A DNA stretch of 52,208 nt from positions 1-52,208 of the forward strand of contig CALKZY010000021.1 in NCBI GenBank assembly GCA_938002965.1, in the 5' to 3' direction. Every line of letters starts with the position of its first letter. Within the stretch, counting starts at the first letter, position 1. Made by a program: the position numbers and the translations under genes. The notes under the pieces were generated by a model. It was not told the DNA's origin. It searched no databases and saw nothing but the letters and a program-made list of their open reading frames with translations. This DNA is from an uncultured Acidimicrobiales bacterium. Its GTDB lineage: Bacteria; Actinomycetota; Acidimicrobiia; Acidimicrobiales; SZUA-35. Shown here in pieces: positions 8,009 through 16,705 of the stretch.

Positions 8009-11000
8009 CTACGTCCCATCGAGGTGGTTGACGAGCGAACGGGCCAACGACTCCACGTGAGGGGACATCATCATGTTGTGATGGTGTCCACCGGCCACCT
8101 CAATGGCCAAATCACCTTCAACCACTCGCCGCCACCCCATGTGAGCCGCCACCTGTACATCGGTGTTCGGCTCCTCGGCCGCCTTGTAGGCCACCACCGT
8201 GCCGCCGTATGGCCTGAAATCGTAGGCGGTCTGGTTACCGATGTTCTCTTCGATGTATCGGCGAACGTCCACCCGATGAGTCGACGGAAGGGACAGCCGA
8301 TCGCGGGCTTTCATTTCAGCCAGCTCGGCCCAGCGCTGCAGTCGCCGCCCCTCATGATCGACCCGGCCGGCCAGGTATTGGCGGGGTTCGGCTCGAAATG
8401 AGTCGGCGTGATAGCGGATCTTTTCCCGCAACGACCGGTCCAGTTCAGCATCGGGCCCGAAGGAGTCGAACATGGCCAGCAGCTGAACCTCGCGCCCGGC
8501 CTGCGTGAGCTGCTGGGCCGTTTCATAAGCCACCACGCCACCGAGGGAGATAGCGGCCAGCACCAGCGGCCCATCGGGCGCGGTCTCAACGATGTGTCGG
8601 ACGTAAGCCGAGGCGATCTCTCCCACATCCGAACTGACCTCGGTGTCCAACTCCGCACGTGGCTGACCCAAGCCGTACATCGGTTGGGAGTCGCCCAACT
8701 CAGCCGACAACGGGCGGAAAAAGGCACAGTCGACACCGAGAACGTGGATGGCAAAAATGGGGGGCTTGTCTCCGTTGGGCTGAATGGGAATCAGCAGTCC
8801 AGTGTCGGCAGCGGAAGGTCGCCCGGTGGACGACTGCCCAGGTGCGACTTGTCCCGAAATCTGAGCACGGTTCTCACCAACCGCCGATGCCGTTTCAGCA
8901 ACGGCAATGGCCAACTCCCGAGGAGAGGGGGCGCGATACAACGTCGCCACCGGTACCTGCGTCCCGGTTGATTCCTCGATGGACATGACCAGGTCGATGG
9001 CCAGAAGCGAATGACCTCCGGCATCAAAGAACGACATGGCCGGATCAAAGTCGGACTGACCAAGTGCCCGGGCGAACAACACAGCCAATTTCTGTTCGAC
9101 TTCAGCGTCGACCGGAGCGTCGGCGGCGACAACAGCATCGGGCACAGCTAGAGACGCCGCCGCGGTCCGGTCGATCTTTCCGTTAGGGCTGCGGGGCAGC
9201 CCCCGGTGTATCACGTAGCGCGACGGCCGCGCACGGTCGGGTAGCTGCGAGGCAACAGCCTGACGGACATGTTCGACCAGTGCGTCTTCTGCAAACTCGT
9301 CTTCGGTGGCGGGTACTTCAAGGTGGGCGACCAGTTCAGTCACAGTCGTTCCGGCCGCCGTGACTCGTTGGCTGGCCACAACCACGGCAGCGGACACCGA
9401 AGGAGCCTCGGTCTGTGACGCCGAGGTGGCGTCGGCCAAGATCGTTCCTTCGATTTCCTCCGGTTCGACTCGCACACCGTTGACGTTCAGTTGGTTGTCG
9501 ACCCGGCCGAGAAAGTCGATGGTGCCATCGTGGACCACTACTCGGTCGCCGGTCCGGTAGGCCAGACCGCCCAGGATCGGATTGCGGCTTTCCAGGGTCG
9601 ACGTCCAAGAACCGAGATCAGCAATTGGAACGCCGTAGTCGGTGGCGACACCGGGGCCACCGACCACCAGTTCACCGGCAACACCGGCCGGTGTCGGCTT
9701 GCCGTCAGATCCGACGACGATGGCCCAGGATCCTGGAATCGGTCGGCCAATGGGGACCGGATCATCGAAGCGGGCGACATGATGCGCCGTGATCCAAACC
9801 GATGCCTCGGTCGGACCGTATTCGTTGGCCATGCGACTGAACGGGAAGGCCTCGTAGTGAGCGGCTACCAGTGATGGCGGACAGGACTCTCCGGCGACAA
9901 TCACCTGTCCAGGCCAGGCCGGGCTCTGTGTCAGCGCTCGAGCCCCACCAGAGCGCTGCAACGCTGACAACACACCGCTGTACAAGGTAGGCACCATCAA
10001 GGTGTGAGTGACCCGGCAGTCGCTCATCAGCTCGGCCAGAGCGTCGAAATCGTGGACCTGTTCCTCCGTCGGAAGGATCAAGGTTCCGCCCTCGGCCAAG
10101 GTCCAGAACAAGCCGACGATGCTGGAGTCGAACGAAATGCTCGACACCATCAAGAACCGAAACGCTTCGTCGACCAACGCACTCTCGGTGCTCGTGTCGG
10201 ACCCGTCAGAGCTATCGGTTTCCGGTGGGCTCTCGGATCGATAGAAAACGGATCGGGCGTTGGTGCTGGCCGAGATCTGACCATGGCTTATGACGACCGG
10301 TTTGGGAACACCGGTAGATCCCGAGGTGAAGATGAGGTAGGCCGGATCGTCGGGCGCCATGGGCGGAGCCTGCCAAGCCGACCTGGATTGAGATTCAGGC
10401 TGGGTATCAACGCCGTCCAACGCGTCGAGGGCGGAGACGGCCAGAACCGGCATGGCAACGGTCGACAAGATCGCCGGGACCAGTGCTTCATCGTGACTGA
10501 CCAGCGCTGCCGCTGCGGACGCCGCTTTGACCAGCATCGAGATTCGCTGATCGGGGTAGGTCGGGTCGACCGGCACGTAAACGGCGCCCACTCGAAGGAC
10601 GGCAACCAGCGCCAGTAGCTGCTCCAGCGATCTCGGCACCGAGACCACGACCCTGTCGCCTCGACCCACGCCGGCCTCGTGAAGACGAGAGGCCAATGCA
10701 GCCGAAGCCTGATTCAACTCAAACCAAGACAGGCGATCATCGCCACAGAGGACGGCGGCGAACTCGCCGGCAGCCGAGTCGATGGCCGAGACCCGCAGAT
10801 GTTGCGCCAGTCGTTCGGCAAAAAGTGGGAGTGGCGGTTCGTCCGGCAGTTGTGGGTCGTCTCCGACCAACAATTGAGCGCCATCAACCTGGTCGTCTTC
10901 AGGCATGGTCGTCGCCGACGGGTCAGTTGCCGCAGAGGCGATCAGCCGGTCCACCGAATCCAGAAGAGCTTGAGCCGACTCCGGGCTGAAGACCGAACCC

Positions 11001-14000
11001 CGGTACTCCAACGACAGATCGATCTGATCGGCCCGACGTTCGACGAAAATGGTGGCATCGGCCACAGCCGACCCGTTGGACAACACGGTCTGAGTAGCTG
11101 CGATTCCTCGGATTTCGGTGGTGGACAACTCGTCGTAAGCAACAAGAACCGTCGGTGCGGAGGCTGCAAGGCCTGCGGCGGCCCGGTCGGCCAGAATCTG
11201 AGCCAACGGGTACGACCGGTGGGACAAGATCCCCCCGAGCTGCTGCGACGTTTGACGGGCCAGTTGCCCCATCGACTCGGCCTCGGCCGGTTCCAGCACG
11301 AGGGGTACAGTGTTGAGGAAGTAGCCAACAAGACCATTGGCAGCTCGATCGTTGCGGGCCGATGTGATCAGGCCGAGTTCGACGACGTCGTTGCTCCAAT
11401 AGCCGGTAAGGGCTGAGGAGATACCGGCGAGGGCGACAGCGAAGGGTGTCGCACCGTCGCTGGCCATCAACTCCGCGGGGGAAACAGTGGCAACCTGCTT
11501 CAGGTAGCCGTCTCCGGAGGATCGACCGTTTACCGCAGCCAGCCGACCGGGCTCACGGTCACGCTTGGCCGCGTCAGCTGCCTGATCGAGCCAATATTGA
11601 TGGTCATCGGATTTGAACGTCTCGCGCTGCCATTGGCAGAATCCGGCGTAGTCGGTGACCAACTCGCCTGGCTCTCCACCATCGAGGATGGTGTTGACCT
11701 CGTCCCAGATGACGGCGAAGCTGTCGGCGTCGCCCGACGCGTGGTGGATGACGAGCAAGACATGGGCTGAGCCGTCCTCTTCCGGCTGGATGTGGCATCG
11801 CAACAACGGGCCGTTGACCAGGTCAAATGGGGCACGGTGCACGGCCGCCAACATCGCCTCAACCTGGTCCGCCTCGGCCCGTTCGCCCACGGTGAATTCG
11901 AGAGCTTGGTCAGCGCTGAGCTGCCGCCGGGGAGCCCCGTAGGTCCAACTCAGAGACTGGTGTCGAACCACCACTTGTTCAAGGGCGACTCTAAGTCGTT
12001 CGGGCTGAACTGGTTTCGGTGGCGAACCATCCGATCCGGAACTGAGGGCGAAGTCAAGGGCGTTCAGACGATAGGAACGCCCGACGTTGTACATCACGTC
12101 GGCGGGGCGCTGACCTTGATCGAACAACACGGCCCGCTCGCCGTCGGACAGCTCCGGAATACCGTTGATGCCCATTGGCGGCGGAGGCCCGTCCGAGGGC
12201 GTGTTTGTGCCGCCGGTGGCTAAGGCATCGATCGCCGCAGCAAGTTCACGTGGCGTAGTGTGGCGGAACGCCAGGTCTTCGGCTGCGCTCACGCCCAGTC
12301 GATCCCCGATGGCCACGATCATTTCCAACGCAGCCAGCGAATCTCCTCCGAGAGCGAAGAAGTCGTCATCCACGCTGATCGGCTCGACTCCGAGAATACG
12401 TTCCCAGATATCGACGACCGAGCGTTCGGTGTCCGATCCGGCGGCCACGAACATACCGACACTCGGCCGGTGGACTCGTTCGGGTGGCGGCAGGGCCGCC
12501 ACGTCCAGCTTGCCGTTGGTGGTCAGTGGCAGGGTGTCGACCTCGACGAAAGCCGAAGGGATGGCGTAGTCGGGCAGCAGCCCGGACAGGAACACTCGAA
12601 GCTCCCCCGGATCGACCGGCTTGGCCCCAGGGTCAGATCCCTCGATTGTTCCTCGTTCAATCCAAGCCGTAAGGATTTCTCGACGCCGGGGTTCATAACC
12701 GATCTCGGACAACATCAACTGGACGTCGTCCAAGTCGAGTTCATCGTCGAGTTCTTCGATAGCTTCATCTCGAGTCTTGTGACCGAGTCGTACGTCCCAG
12801 GCGTAGGGAATGGCGTAGTTGTGGTAGCCCTGCTCGGTGAGGTGCGTGTGGATACCAGCTGCGTTGACCAGGCAGTTAGTGGAGCGGCCGGTGTCAGCCG
12901 GTCGAACCCACGGTGCCCGGTTGTTCAGGAAGTCCAACATGTCAGCCAGCTCGACGTCCATGTACCGGTAGAAATCCAGGTAGCGGATCCGGTCGAACAC
13001 CGCATCGTCGTTGAACACGTCAGTGTCCAGCAGCCGGGTAGCAGCGTCGGGCGTGCGATGATAGACCTTGCGGGCCTCGATAACCGCCCGGTCAATGGCG
13101 TCAGGGTCGAACCGGTCGAGCGAGAACTGCTGAGGTATCAAGCGGGTTTCGAACAACTGGCCTCGGGATAGGCCGGTAACGATCATCGGGATGCCGAGTT
13201 GATCGGCTCGGGTGGTGGCCAGCGTGTAGATGGCCTTGTAGCAGCCGTTGCAGACATTGGAGTACGTGGCCAGCGAGTCAGCGAAAATGGCGTTCATGGC
13301 CTCGGTGGTCACAAACTCGTGATCGAGGCCGAGGTCGGCCACACTGGCCCGGCAATTGTCCTTGGCCCCTTCGGAGATGAAGCCGTTGTCCAAGGTGAGG
13401 ACGTAGGGGTGGGCACCTGCCTCCACCAGCTGGTAGAGGGCGAAGGTCGAATCCTTGCCTCCGCTCAACAAGTGCAGAACGTCGTGTTCGCCAGTTCGGT
13501 TGGCCTGCGCCCATTCGATCTCGCGTCGCAGGTCGTCGGGGTCTTTGAACCAGCCATCGGCCACCGGGGCGACGCGGTCGTAGGCGTGGCAGGTGGAGCA
13601 GACACCGTTGACGTCGAACTCGGCTTCGGGCACGTTGTCGGGCAGACCGCAGCGAACACAGTGGTTGTCCGGCTTCGCCACGTCTGTGGCCTCACCGCCA
13701 GGTGACCAGACCCGGACGGCGCACCGTTCGATATCGCGATGGCGAACGAGAGCCTGTTCTACTTCGATTGGTTCGAGGCGAATGCCGCCGACTTTGACTT
13801 GTTCATCGATTCGGCCGAGGTAGACAAGCCTCTCGTGGTCTTGGAGACGAACCAGGTCGCCTGACCGGTAGAAGCGTTGGCCGTCCAACCGGATGAACGG
13901 TCCCCCATCGCCCATGCCTTCATCCAGATAGCCGACGCTGAGTCCAGAGTGACTGATCAACAGCTCGCCGGGTGAACCGACCGGTACGGGCCTCAGGTGC

Positions 14001-16387
14001 TCGTCAACGATTCGAAGCGAGACACCAGGGGCGGGGCGACCAATAGGGACGGCGTCGGATCCAAGTGCGGCCTGACGGGCCGAAAGGTCGGGCTCGACCA
14101 GATAGTCCATGCACCCGACAACCGCCTCGGTTGGGCCGTATTCGTTGAAGATCCGAGCGTTGGCGTTGAAGGCCAACAGCTCATCAGCCAGGGCTGTTCC
14201 GAACGCCTCGCCACCGACCACCAATGTCCGCAGGCGATGATCCTTGGGCAACAGTCGGACCAGCAATTCAAGGTGTGATGGTGTGGCCTTCAGCCAGCTG
14301 ATTTCGGTTCTACCGGCGATCGTAGTCAGGCCAGGCAAGCCGTTCTGGTCGATGATGACCAGCCCTCCGCCGGTCAGCAGCGGAACAAACAAGGTTGTGA
14401 TGGTGAGATCGAAGGTCAGGGCGCTGAAGAGGGCGGCGCAGACCTTCTCGTCGGTCAAAACGTAGGTTGACGCCGCGAAGTCGACGTATCCCGCCAGACC
14501 CCGGTGGCTGATGGGAACACCCTTTGGCTCACCGGTTGAGCCGGAGGTGAACAGCAGATACGCCTCATCGTCGGGGCTACGCTCGACCACAGGACGGGGT
14601 CGGGGGACCATGGCCGGTTGGACTGACGTACGCCACGGGGCCAGTTCGGCCAACTGCTCGATCGACGAAAGCACCATCCGGCACTCGGCCCGTTCGACCA
14701 GGCGTAGTCGGCGGACTTCGGGCTGATCAGGGTCAAGCGGCACAAACGAAGCGCCAGCCGACATGACGGCCAGAATGGCCACAACCGCTTCAGGTGATCG
14801 GGGGAGGTTGACTCCTACACGGTCACCGGGATCGACCCCTTCGTCAACCAGCCAATGGGCCACCGACGTTACCCACCGGGCCAGTTCACCTCCGGTCACC
14901 GTGGCGCCGTTGTGGTCGATGACCGTGTCACCGTTCGACACCAGTGCCGACAGCAACTGCTCGGTGATCGGGGGACGCTCGGTGTTGTCCAATTGAGTCA
15001 GGTCTATGCCGTAGGGGGCCACCGGCTCGCGGTAACCCCAGGCATCGAGGATCTTTTGTTCATCGTCGGCCAGAATCCCGTATCCACCAACGGTGGCGTC
15101 GGGGTGGGAGACCATGAAGTCGATCACCGTTTCGAAGTGATGGGCCGCCCGTTCCTGCTGTTGTTGGTCGGCCACCCGGTCGTTCACGTCTATGGCGAAC
15201 TCGAGGTTGGCGCCCTCGGCATAACGAGTCATCTGGACTCGCATCAAGTGCGAGCCGTCGATGGCGCCCGGATGAATCCATTCGGTGGTTGTCCGGTAGG
15301 GCCCGAACATGTCCTGCTCAGCCCGAGGAATGACGTTGACGACGCCCTGGTAGTCGGCGGCCGGCGCCGTTCCCGGCAAGGCATGCTGCAATGTACTGAT
15401 GACCGATCGACCAACTCGCTGATGCAGAGTTCGATGGGTGTCGTCGGGATCGATCTCAATGTCGACCGGGAAGACTTCCATGGTCGGCCCGATTAGGTCC
15501 TTGGTTTCCGGTCGGCCACGGTGGTGAACCGGCAGGCCAAGCGAAAAACTTGTCGATCCGGTTACCCGATGGATGTAGAGGGCGGTGGCCGACGTCAAAA
15601 GAACCGTCCAACCCAGGTCCTCACTCAACATCCGGTAGTCGGACTCGAGTCTCTGGGCACACTGCTCCATAAGACGACTCGTCAGTTGCAGCCTCCGTCG
15701 GGACGCCGAGGTGCCACCGGTCCGGCTTCCGGGGTCGGGCCGGTACAAACCATCTAGCGCCGCTGCCTTGGGTCGGGCTTGCCAGTGCTCCTGGGCCCGG
15801 CGGGCGGCTTTGGACTCGAACGACGCTGCCAAGCCATCAGCCCAGTCGTAATAGGAGGCCACATCGATGTCGTGTCCGTGGTAGGCGTCGGCCACGGCGT
15901 CGAAGAACAAAGCCGACGAGGTGGCGTCGGTCAAGACGTGGTGGACGTTCAAATACCACGAACAGGAGCCGTCGGAGTGGGAGGCGATGACAGAGTCGAA
16001 GCCCTGAACCGACATGTCGAGCGGTGTTGCGACCCGATCGTGGGCAAGCGCCATCAGCTCATCGTGGCTGCATTCGATGAGCTCGCTGAGAACACCGGCG
16101 TCACCGTCGAACGGCACCAATTCGGCCGCCTCGGTCGCTGCTCCACCGGCAGGATCGGAACGTCTGACCAGCCGGGTCCGCATTACATCGCTGGCGCCGA
16201 TAACCCGGTCGAACGCCCAGGCCAGCCGGGCGGCGTCGACTGGACCGGCGATTTGGGACACCAAGGCCATGTTCTGGACTGGATCCTCGGGGCTCATTCG
16301 TTGTGAGGTCCACAACGATCGCTGCATCGGCGATAGGGATCTCGCCCGACGCCGCCGCTCTATTTCGACTGGCAATCCGTCTACCAC
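8009..16387 (-). CDS. Dimodular nonribosomal peptide synthetase, C-A(PP-loop insert)-T-C-A-T-TE
   Basis: A 2792-residue assembly-line enzyme. C1, about 20-440, has HHVLTDA at 149-155. A1 has A3 at 611-623, A4 FDLT at 659, A5 NEYGPTE at 748, A7 YRSGD at 840, A8 GRIDEQVKVGG at 858 and A10 NGKLD at 1291. Between A8 and A9 it carries about 330 foreign residues with SGGKDS at 975-980. T1 has GGDSL (Ser1350). C2, about 1410-1830, has HHASGDA at 1548-1554. A2 has A3 near 2018, A4 FDSS at 2086 and A10 NGKID at 2402. T2 has GGHSL (Ser2460). The thioesterase, about 2530-2790, has Ser2614 in AISLGG and a His cluster at 2768-2770. Aligning A1 to GrsA positions gives D-L-T-K-V-G-E-V-G-K, close to published Asn and Asp codes. 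A2 reads D-S-V-L-I-A-E-V-W-K, which I cannot assign. The first module starts with a C domain, so it needs an acyl starter, plausibly the pyrrolyl carrier protein encoded next door. The start is GTG with AGGGG eight bases upstream. Confidence 0.93.
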   Translation of the reverse strand: MVDGLPVEIERRRRARSLSPMQRSLWTSQRMSPEDPVQNMALVSQIAGPVDAARLAWAFDRVIGASDVMRTRLVRRSDPAGGAATEAAELVPFDGDAGVLSELIECSHDELMALAHDRVATPLDMSVQGFDSVIASHSDGSCSWYLNVHHVLTDATSSALFFDAVADAYHGHDIDVASYYDWADGLAASFESKAARRAQEHWQARPKAAALDGLYRPDPGSRTGGTSASRRRLQLTSRLMEQCAQRLESDYRMLSEDLGWTVLLTSATALYIHRVTGSTSFSLGLPVHHRGRPETKDLIGPTMEVFPVDIEIDPDDTHRTLHQRVGRSVISTLQHALPGTAPAADYQGVVNVIPRAEQDMFGPYRTTTEWIHPGAIDGSHLMRVQMTRYAEGANLEFAIDVNDRVADQQQQERAAHHFETVIDFMVSHPDATVGGYGILADDEQKILDAWGYREPVAPYGIDLTQLDNTERPPITEQLLSALVSNGDTVIDHNGATVTGGELARWVTSVAHWLVDEGVDPGDRVGVNLPRSPEAVVAILAVMSAGASFVPLDPDQPEVRRLRLVERAECRMVLSSIEQLAELAPWRTSVQPAMVPRPRPVVERSPDDEAYLLFTSGSTGEPKGVPISHRGLAGYVDFAASTYVLTDEKVCAALFSALTFDLTITTLFVPLLTGGGLVIIDQNGLPGLTTIAGRTEISWLKATPSHLELLVRLLPKDHRLRTLVVGGEAFGTALADELLAFNANARIFNEYGPTEAVVGCMDYLVEPDLSARQAALGSDAVPIGRPAPGVSLRIVDEHLRPVPVGSPGELLISHSGLSVGYLDEGMGDGGPFIRLDGQRFYRSGDLVRLQDHERLVYLGRIDEQVKVGGIRLEPIEVEQALVRHRDIERCAVRVWSPGGEATDVAKPDNHCVRCGLPDNVPEAEFDVNGVCSTCHAYDRVAPVADGWFKDPDDLRREIEWAQANRTGEHDVLHLLSGGKDSTFALYQLVEAGAHPYVLTLDNGFISEGAKDNCRASVADLGLDHEFVTTEAMNAIFADSLATYSNVCNGCYKAIYTLATTRADQLGIPMIVTGLSRGQLFETRLIPQQFSLDRFDPDAIDRAVIEARKVYHRTPDAATRLLDTDVFNDDAVFDRIRYLDFYRYMDVELADMLDFLNNRAPWVRPADTGRSTNCLVNAAGIHTHLTEQGYHNYAIPYAWDVRLGHKTRDEAIEELDDELDLDDVQLMLSEIGYEPRRREILTAWIERGTIEGSDPGAKPVDPGELRVFLSGLLPDYAIPSAFVEVDTLPLTTNGKLDVAALPPPERVHRPSVGMFVAAGSDTERSVVDIWERILGVEPISVDDDFFALGGDSLAALEMIVAIGDRLGVSAAEDLAFRHTTPRELAAAIDALATGGTNTPSDGPPPPMGINGIPELSDGERAVLFDQGQRPADVMYNVGRSYRLNALDFALSSGSDGSPPKPVQPERLRVALEQVVVRHQSLSWTYGAPRRQLSADQALEFTVGERAEADQVEAMLAAVHRAPFDLVNGPLLRCHIQPEEDGSAHVLLVIHHASGDADSFAVIWDEVNTILDGGEPGELVTDYAGFCQWQRETFKSDDHQYWLDQAADAAKRDREPGRLAAVNGRSSGDGYLKQVATVSPAELMASDGATPFAVALAGISSALTGYWSNDVVELGLITSARNDRAANGLVGYFLNTVPLVLEPAEAESMGQLARQTSQQLGGILSHRSYPLAQILADRAAAGLAASAPTVLVAYDELSTTEIRGIAATQTVLSNGSAVADATIFVERRADQIDLSLEYRGSVFSPESAQALLDSVDRLIASAATDPSATTMPEDDQVDGAQLLVGDDPQLPDEPPLPLFAERLAQHLRVSAIDSAAGEFAAVLCGDDRLSWFELNQASAALASRLHEAGVGRGDRVVVSVPRSLEQLLALVAVLRVGAVYVPVDPTYPDQRISMLVKAASAAAALVSHDEALVPAILSTVAMPVLAVSALDALDGVDTQPESQSRSAWQAPPMAPDDPAYLIFTSGSTGVPKPVVISHGQISASTNARSVFYRSESPPETDSSDGSDTSTESALVDEAFRFLMVSSISFDSSIVGLFWTLAEGGTLILPTEEQVHDFDALAELMSDCRVTHTLMVPTLYSGVLSALQRSGGARALTQSPAWPGQVIVAGESCPPSLVAAHYEAFPFSRMANEYGPTEASVWITAHHVARFDDPVPIGRPIPGSWAIVVGSDGKPTPAGVAGELVVGGPGVATDYGVPIADLGSWTSTLESRNPILGGLAYRTGDRVVVHDGTIDFLGRVDNQLNVNGVRVEPEEIEGTILADATSASQTEAPSVSAAVVVASQRVTAAGTTVTELVAHLEVPATEDEFAEDALVEHVRQAVASQLPDRARPSRYVIHRGLPRSPNGKIDRTAAASLAVPDAVVAADAPVDAEVEQKLAVLFARALGQSDFDPAMSFFDAGGHSLLAIDLVMSIEESTGTQVPVATLYRAPSPRELAIAVAETASAVGENRAQISGQVAPGQSSTGRPSAADTGLLIPIQPNGDKPPIFAIHVLGVDCAFFRPLSAELGDSQPMYGLGQPRAELDTEVSSDVGEIASAYVRHIVETAPDGPLVLAAISLGGVVAYETAQQLTQAGREVQLLAMFDSFGPDAELDRSLREKIRYHADSFRAEPRQYLAGRVDHEGRRLQRWAELAEMKARDRLSLPSTHRVDVRRYIEENIGNQTAYDFRPYGGTVVAYKAAEEPNTDVQVAAHMGWRRVVEGDLAIEVAGGHHHNMMMSPHVESLARSLVNHLDGT
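12655..13675 (-). other. PP-loop ATPase domain inserted in the NRPS A1 domain (amidotransferase type)
   Basis: Residues about 905-1245 of the NRPS. It begins with a four-Cys finger, CVRCGLPDN...CSTC (Cys910, 913, 930, 933), then the PP-loop LLSGGKDSTFALYQL (975-980 core), a second VCNGC pair at 1046-1049, TGLSRGQ near 1071 and a conserved Cys1172. This order matches the N-acetyl-sugar amidotransferase branch (WbpG/PseA/WbuX type) of the alpha-ANH superfamily, in which ATP adenylates an amide or carboxylate oxygen before nitrogen or sulphur replaces it. The A-domain core resumes at LPDYAIPSAF (1271). The position, between A8 and A9, is one known to tolerate methyltransferase inserts in other NRPSs. 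What it modifies is inference; the Asn/Asp-type pocket of A1 suggests the side-chain carbonyl of the loaded residue. Confidence 0.85.
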
Positions 16388-16484
16388 TCAAGCCCCTGTT
16401 GCCCGGATTTCACGTGCATCAATCGGAGCGGTACCACGCCCCGACTTCTTGACCGTACTCTAACGTCTAGGTGCTACGGTTGAG

Positions 16485-16498
16485 TCCGGTGCACCGGA
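16485..16498. promoter_or_regulatory. Perfect 14-bp palindrome at the predicted transcription start
   Basis: TCCGGTGCACCGGA is a perfect palindrome. It starts five bases after the extended -10 candidate, so it would cover the predicted +1 of the plus-strand transcript, the usual place for a repressor operator. The cognate regulator is not recognisable in the window. Confidence 0.4.
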
Positions 16499-16561
16499 TG
16501 CGCGTCGCCCGCTGAACATGCCGGGAAGCTTGCCAAGGCACGACGAGAGTCAATCCACGGT

Positions 16562-16577
16562 TTCTACATTCGTAGAA
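16562..16577. promoter_or_regulatory. Inverted repeat TTCTAC-4-GTAGAA
   Basis: Two perfect 6-base arms separated by ATTC. It is AT-richer than its surroundings and lies midway between the divergent genes, so it could be an operator half-site pair or a small RNA hairpin. No family-specific consensus is recognised. Confidence 0.35.
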
Positions 16578-16643
16578 GTGTGGGAGTCTCGCATCCGAAG
16601 GCGGAAAGCTTCACGTAGTACCGAGCGGCGTGCTGCCATCAAC

Positions 16644-16663
16644 CACGTTGTAGCGACAACGTG
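16644..16663. promoter_or_regulatory. 20-bp inverted repeat in the leader of the HupE-carrier operon
   Basis: Perfect 8-base arms CACGTTGT and ACAACGTG around the tetraloop AGCG, ending 42 bases before the HupE start codon. As RNA it would make a stable stem-loop; as DNA it is long and symmetric enough for a dimeric regulator. It overlaps the in-frame GTG at 16661, an argument against translation starting there. Confidence 0.45.
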
Positions 16664-16705
16664 CGTCTTTCCACGCAGCGCACCTGGACTTCACGGGAGA
16701 TTCGG

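Larger units (their letters stand above)
16388..16705. promoter_or_regulatory. Divergent regulatory region of the NRPS locus
   Basis: A 318-base gap between the NRPS (minus) and the HupE-like gene (plus). It holds no supportable gene. TTGACC at 16449-16454 and an extended -10 TGCTACGGT at 16472-16480 form a plus-strand promoter candidate with long (20-base) spacing. Three inverted repeats follow, at 16485-16498, 16562-16577 and 16644-16663. The predicted leader of the HupE-carrier operon is therefore over 200 bases, unusual next to the many leaderless genes here. Confidence 0.5.
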
